Below, in pieces: positions 6,540 through 7,470 of a stretch of 7,470 nucleotides of DNA; within the stretch, counting starts at the first letter, position 1; each line of letters starts with the position of its first letter. A model generated the notes under the pieces. The model made no database searches and was not told the DNA's origin. It was given only the letters and a program-made list of their open reading frames with translations. The DNA comes from Anaerolineae bacterium (GTDB lineage Bacteria; Chloroflexota; Anaerolineae; 4572-78; J111): the NCBI GenBank assembly GCA_020433835.1, contig JAGRBY010000360.1, positions 1-7,470 on the forward strand. The letters run 5' to 3'. Made by a program: the position numbers and the translations under genes.

Positions 6540-7406
6540 ATGATTAAATTTACAAGGGTTGCGCTTATTCAATTGGCATGCAGCGCCGATATCGAAGCCA
6601 ATATCGCCAAAACGGAGCATCATATTCGCGCAGCGGCAGCTAATGGCGCTCATATCGTTTGCTTGCAAGAAATTTTCAACACCCTCTATTTTCCTCAACA
6701 GGTCGATGTTACGCAGTACCAACTGGCCGAGCCTTTGCCCTCGCCCACAACGGAACGAATGGGGCAGTTGGCCGCTGAATTAGGAATCGTTCTGATTTTG
6801 CCGGTTTTCGAAGAAGCACAGCCGGGTGTTTATTTTAATAGCACGGTTGTTTATGATGCCGATGGGGCCTATTTGGGCAAGTATCGCAAAAATCATATTC
6901 CCGATGGGCCGCAATATCTGGAGAAATATTACTTTAGCCCCGGTGATCTGGGCTATCCGATTTTTGACACGCGCTATGGCAAAATTGCAGTCGGCATCTG
7001 TTGGGACCAATGGTTTCCTGAGGTAGCGCGTATTTTTGCTTTGCAGGGGGCCAATATCATTTTTTACCCCACCGCCATCGGCTCTGAGCCGGATCGACCG
7101 GATTATAGTTCAACCGGAGCGTGGCAAACAATTATTCGTTCGCATGGTATTGCCAACGGGGTATTTGTGGCGGCGGTCAATCGCGTAGGGGTTGAAGATG
7201 CAATGCGCTTTTATGGGCACAGTTTTATCAGCAACCCCTTCGGCGATTTTTTAACCGAAGCCGGCGAGGACGAGCAGATCATTTACGCCGACCTGGATTA
7301 TGATCAAATCCGCGAACTACGAAATCTATTCCAGTTTTTTCGCGATCGCCGGGTTGATACCTATGGCCCCCTCTTGAAAAGAGTCATCGACCCCGACCAT
7401 ACCTAA
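6540..7406 (+). CDS. aguB: N-carbamoylputrescine amidase
   Basis: This 288-residue nitrilase-superfamily enzyme hydrolyses N-carbamoylputrescine to putrescine, carbon dioxide and ammonia, completing the agmatine route with aguA next door. The Glu-Lys-Cys triad is visible: E44 in CLQEIF, K117 in KYRKNHIP, and C154 in GICWDQWFPE. The segments YFNSTVVYDADG (98-109), GPQYLEKYYFSPGD (123-136) and PTAIGSEP (177-184), together with the C-terminal YGHSFISNPFGD (225-236), match the carbamoylputrescine amidase branch rather than general nitrilases. Length is normal. The ribosome binding site is weak (AAGG at 6526-6529, ten bases from the ATG, and GAG touching it). It is transcribed away from aguA. No clear terminator is seen in the 64 bases that follow. 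Confidence 0.95.
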   Translation: MIKFTRVALIQLACSADIEANIAKTEHHIRAAAANGAHIVCLQEIFNTLYFPQQVDVTQYQLAEPLPSPTTERMGQLAAELGIVLILPVFEEAQPGVYFNSTVVYDADGAYLGKYRKNHIPDGPQYLEKYYFSPGDLGYPIFDTRYGKIAVGICWDQWFPEVARIFALQGANIIFYPTAIGSEPDRPDYSSTGAWQTIIRSHGIANGVFVAAVNRVGVEDAMRFYGHSFISNPFGDFLTEAGEDEQIIYADLDYDQIRELRNLFQFFRDRRVDTYGPLLKRVIDPDHT

Positions 7407-7446
7407 AGCAGCCGCTAAGAAACTGTTTTAAAAGCCTTAAAGGATC

Positions 7447-7470
7447 CACAGATGGACACAGATTCTCACA
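7447..7470. repeat. Start of a 10-bp-period repeat, cut by the window end
   Basis: cacagatgga (7447-7456), cacagattct (7457-7466) and caca (7467-7470) follow each other with an exact 10-bp period. The array is cut by the end of the window, so its length is unknown. Similar cacagat-type intergenic repeats occur, to my recollection, in many environmental bacterial genomes. Confidence 0.5.

Overview
The window looks like a chromosomal segment of a Chloroflexota (Anaerolineae-like) bacterium. This placement is an inference. It rests mainly on a secreted nucleotidase that carries a LysM module of the 'DWLSKIADKFYG ... LCIP' type followed by a Thr/Glu/Pro/Met-rich tail, a style I associate with secreted proteins of that phylum. 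No rRNA, tRNA, transposase or CRISPR array is visible.

Left part (1-2700) is accessory in character and visibly more AT-rich in its genes than what follows. It opens with a diverged tandem array whose unit is almost always 41 bp (2-282). Next come a gene-poor stretch with a good extended -10 promoter candidate (413-441), a small four-helix membrane protein of unknown function (597-1082), a GC-rich hairpin-containing non-coding stretch (about 1230-1380), a toxin-first RelE/ParE-type toxin-antitoxin pair (1450-2021), and a NUDIX hydrolase (2179-2688). The toxin promoter is placed so that the mRNA would start at or next to the toxin ATG, so the toxin is probably translated from a leaderless message. 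The antitoxin, overlapping by ATGA, has its own Shine-Dalgarno sequence.

Centre (2742-5300): a promoter (TTTACA-16-TATAAT) drives a large secreted 5'-nucleotidase-family metallophosphoesterase of 773 residues. Several positions that hold His metal ligands in the family are Glu, Gly or Asp here. A C-terminal LysM module and a repetitive acidic tail suggest retention at the cell surface. A strong 15-bp hairpin with A and T tracts on either side (5265-5300) can terminate transcription from both strands, because the next gene converges on it.

Right part (5320-7406): the two enzymes that turn agmatine into putrescine, agmatine deiminase (aguA, minus strand, TTG start) and N-carbamoylputrescine amidase (aguB, plus strand), are transcribed divergently from a 128-bp spacer. 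Together with an arginine decarboxylase encoded elsewhere they would complete arginine-to-putrescine synthesis. The window ends inside a short 10-bp-period repeat (cacagatNNN).

The items most worth a second look are the altered metal site of the nucleotidase, the leaderless toxin arrangement with an inverted repeat over its start, and the 41-bp array. I see no clearly new multi-gene system.
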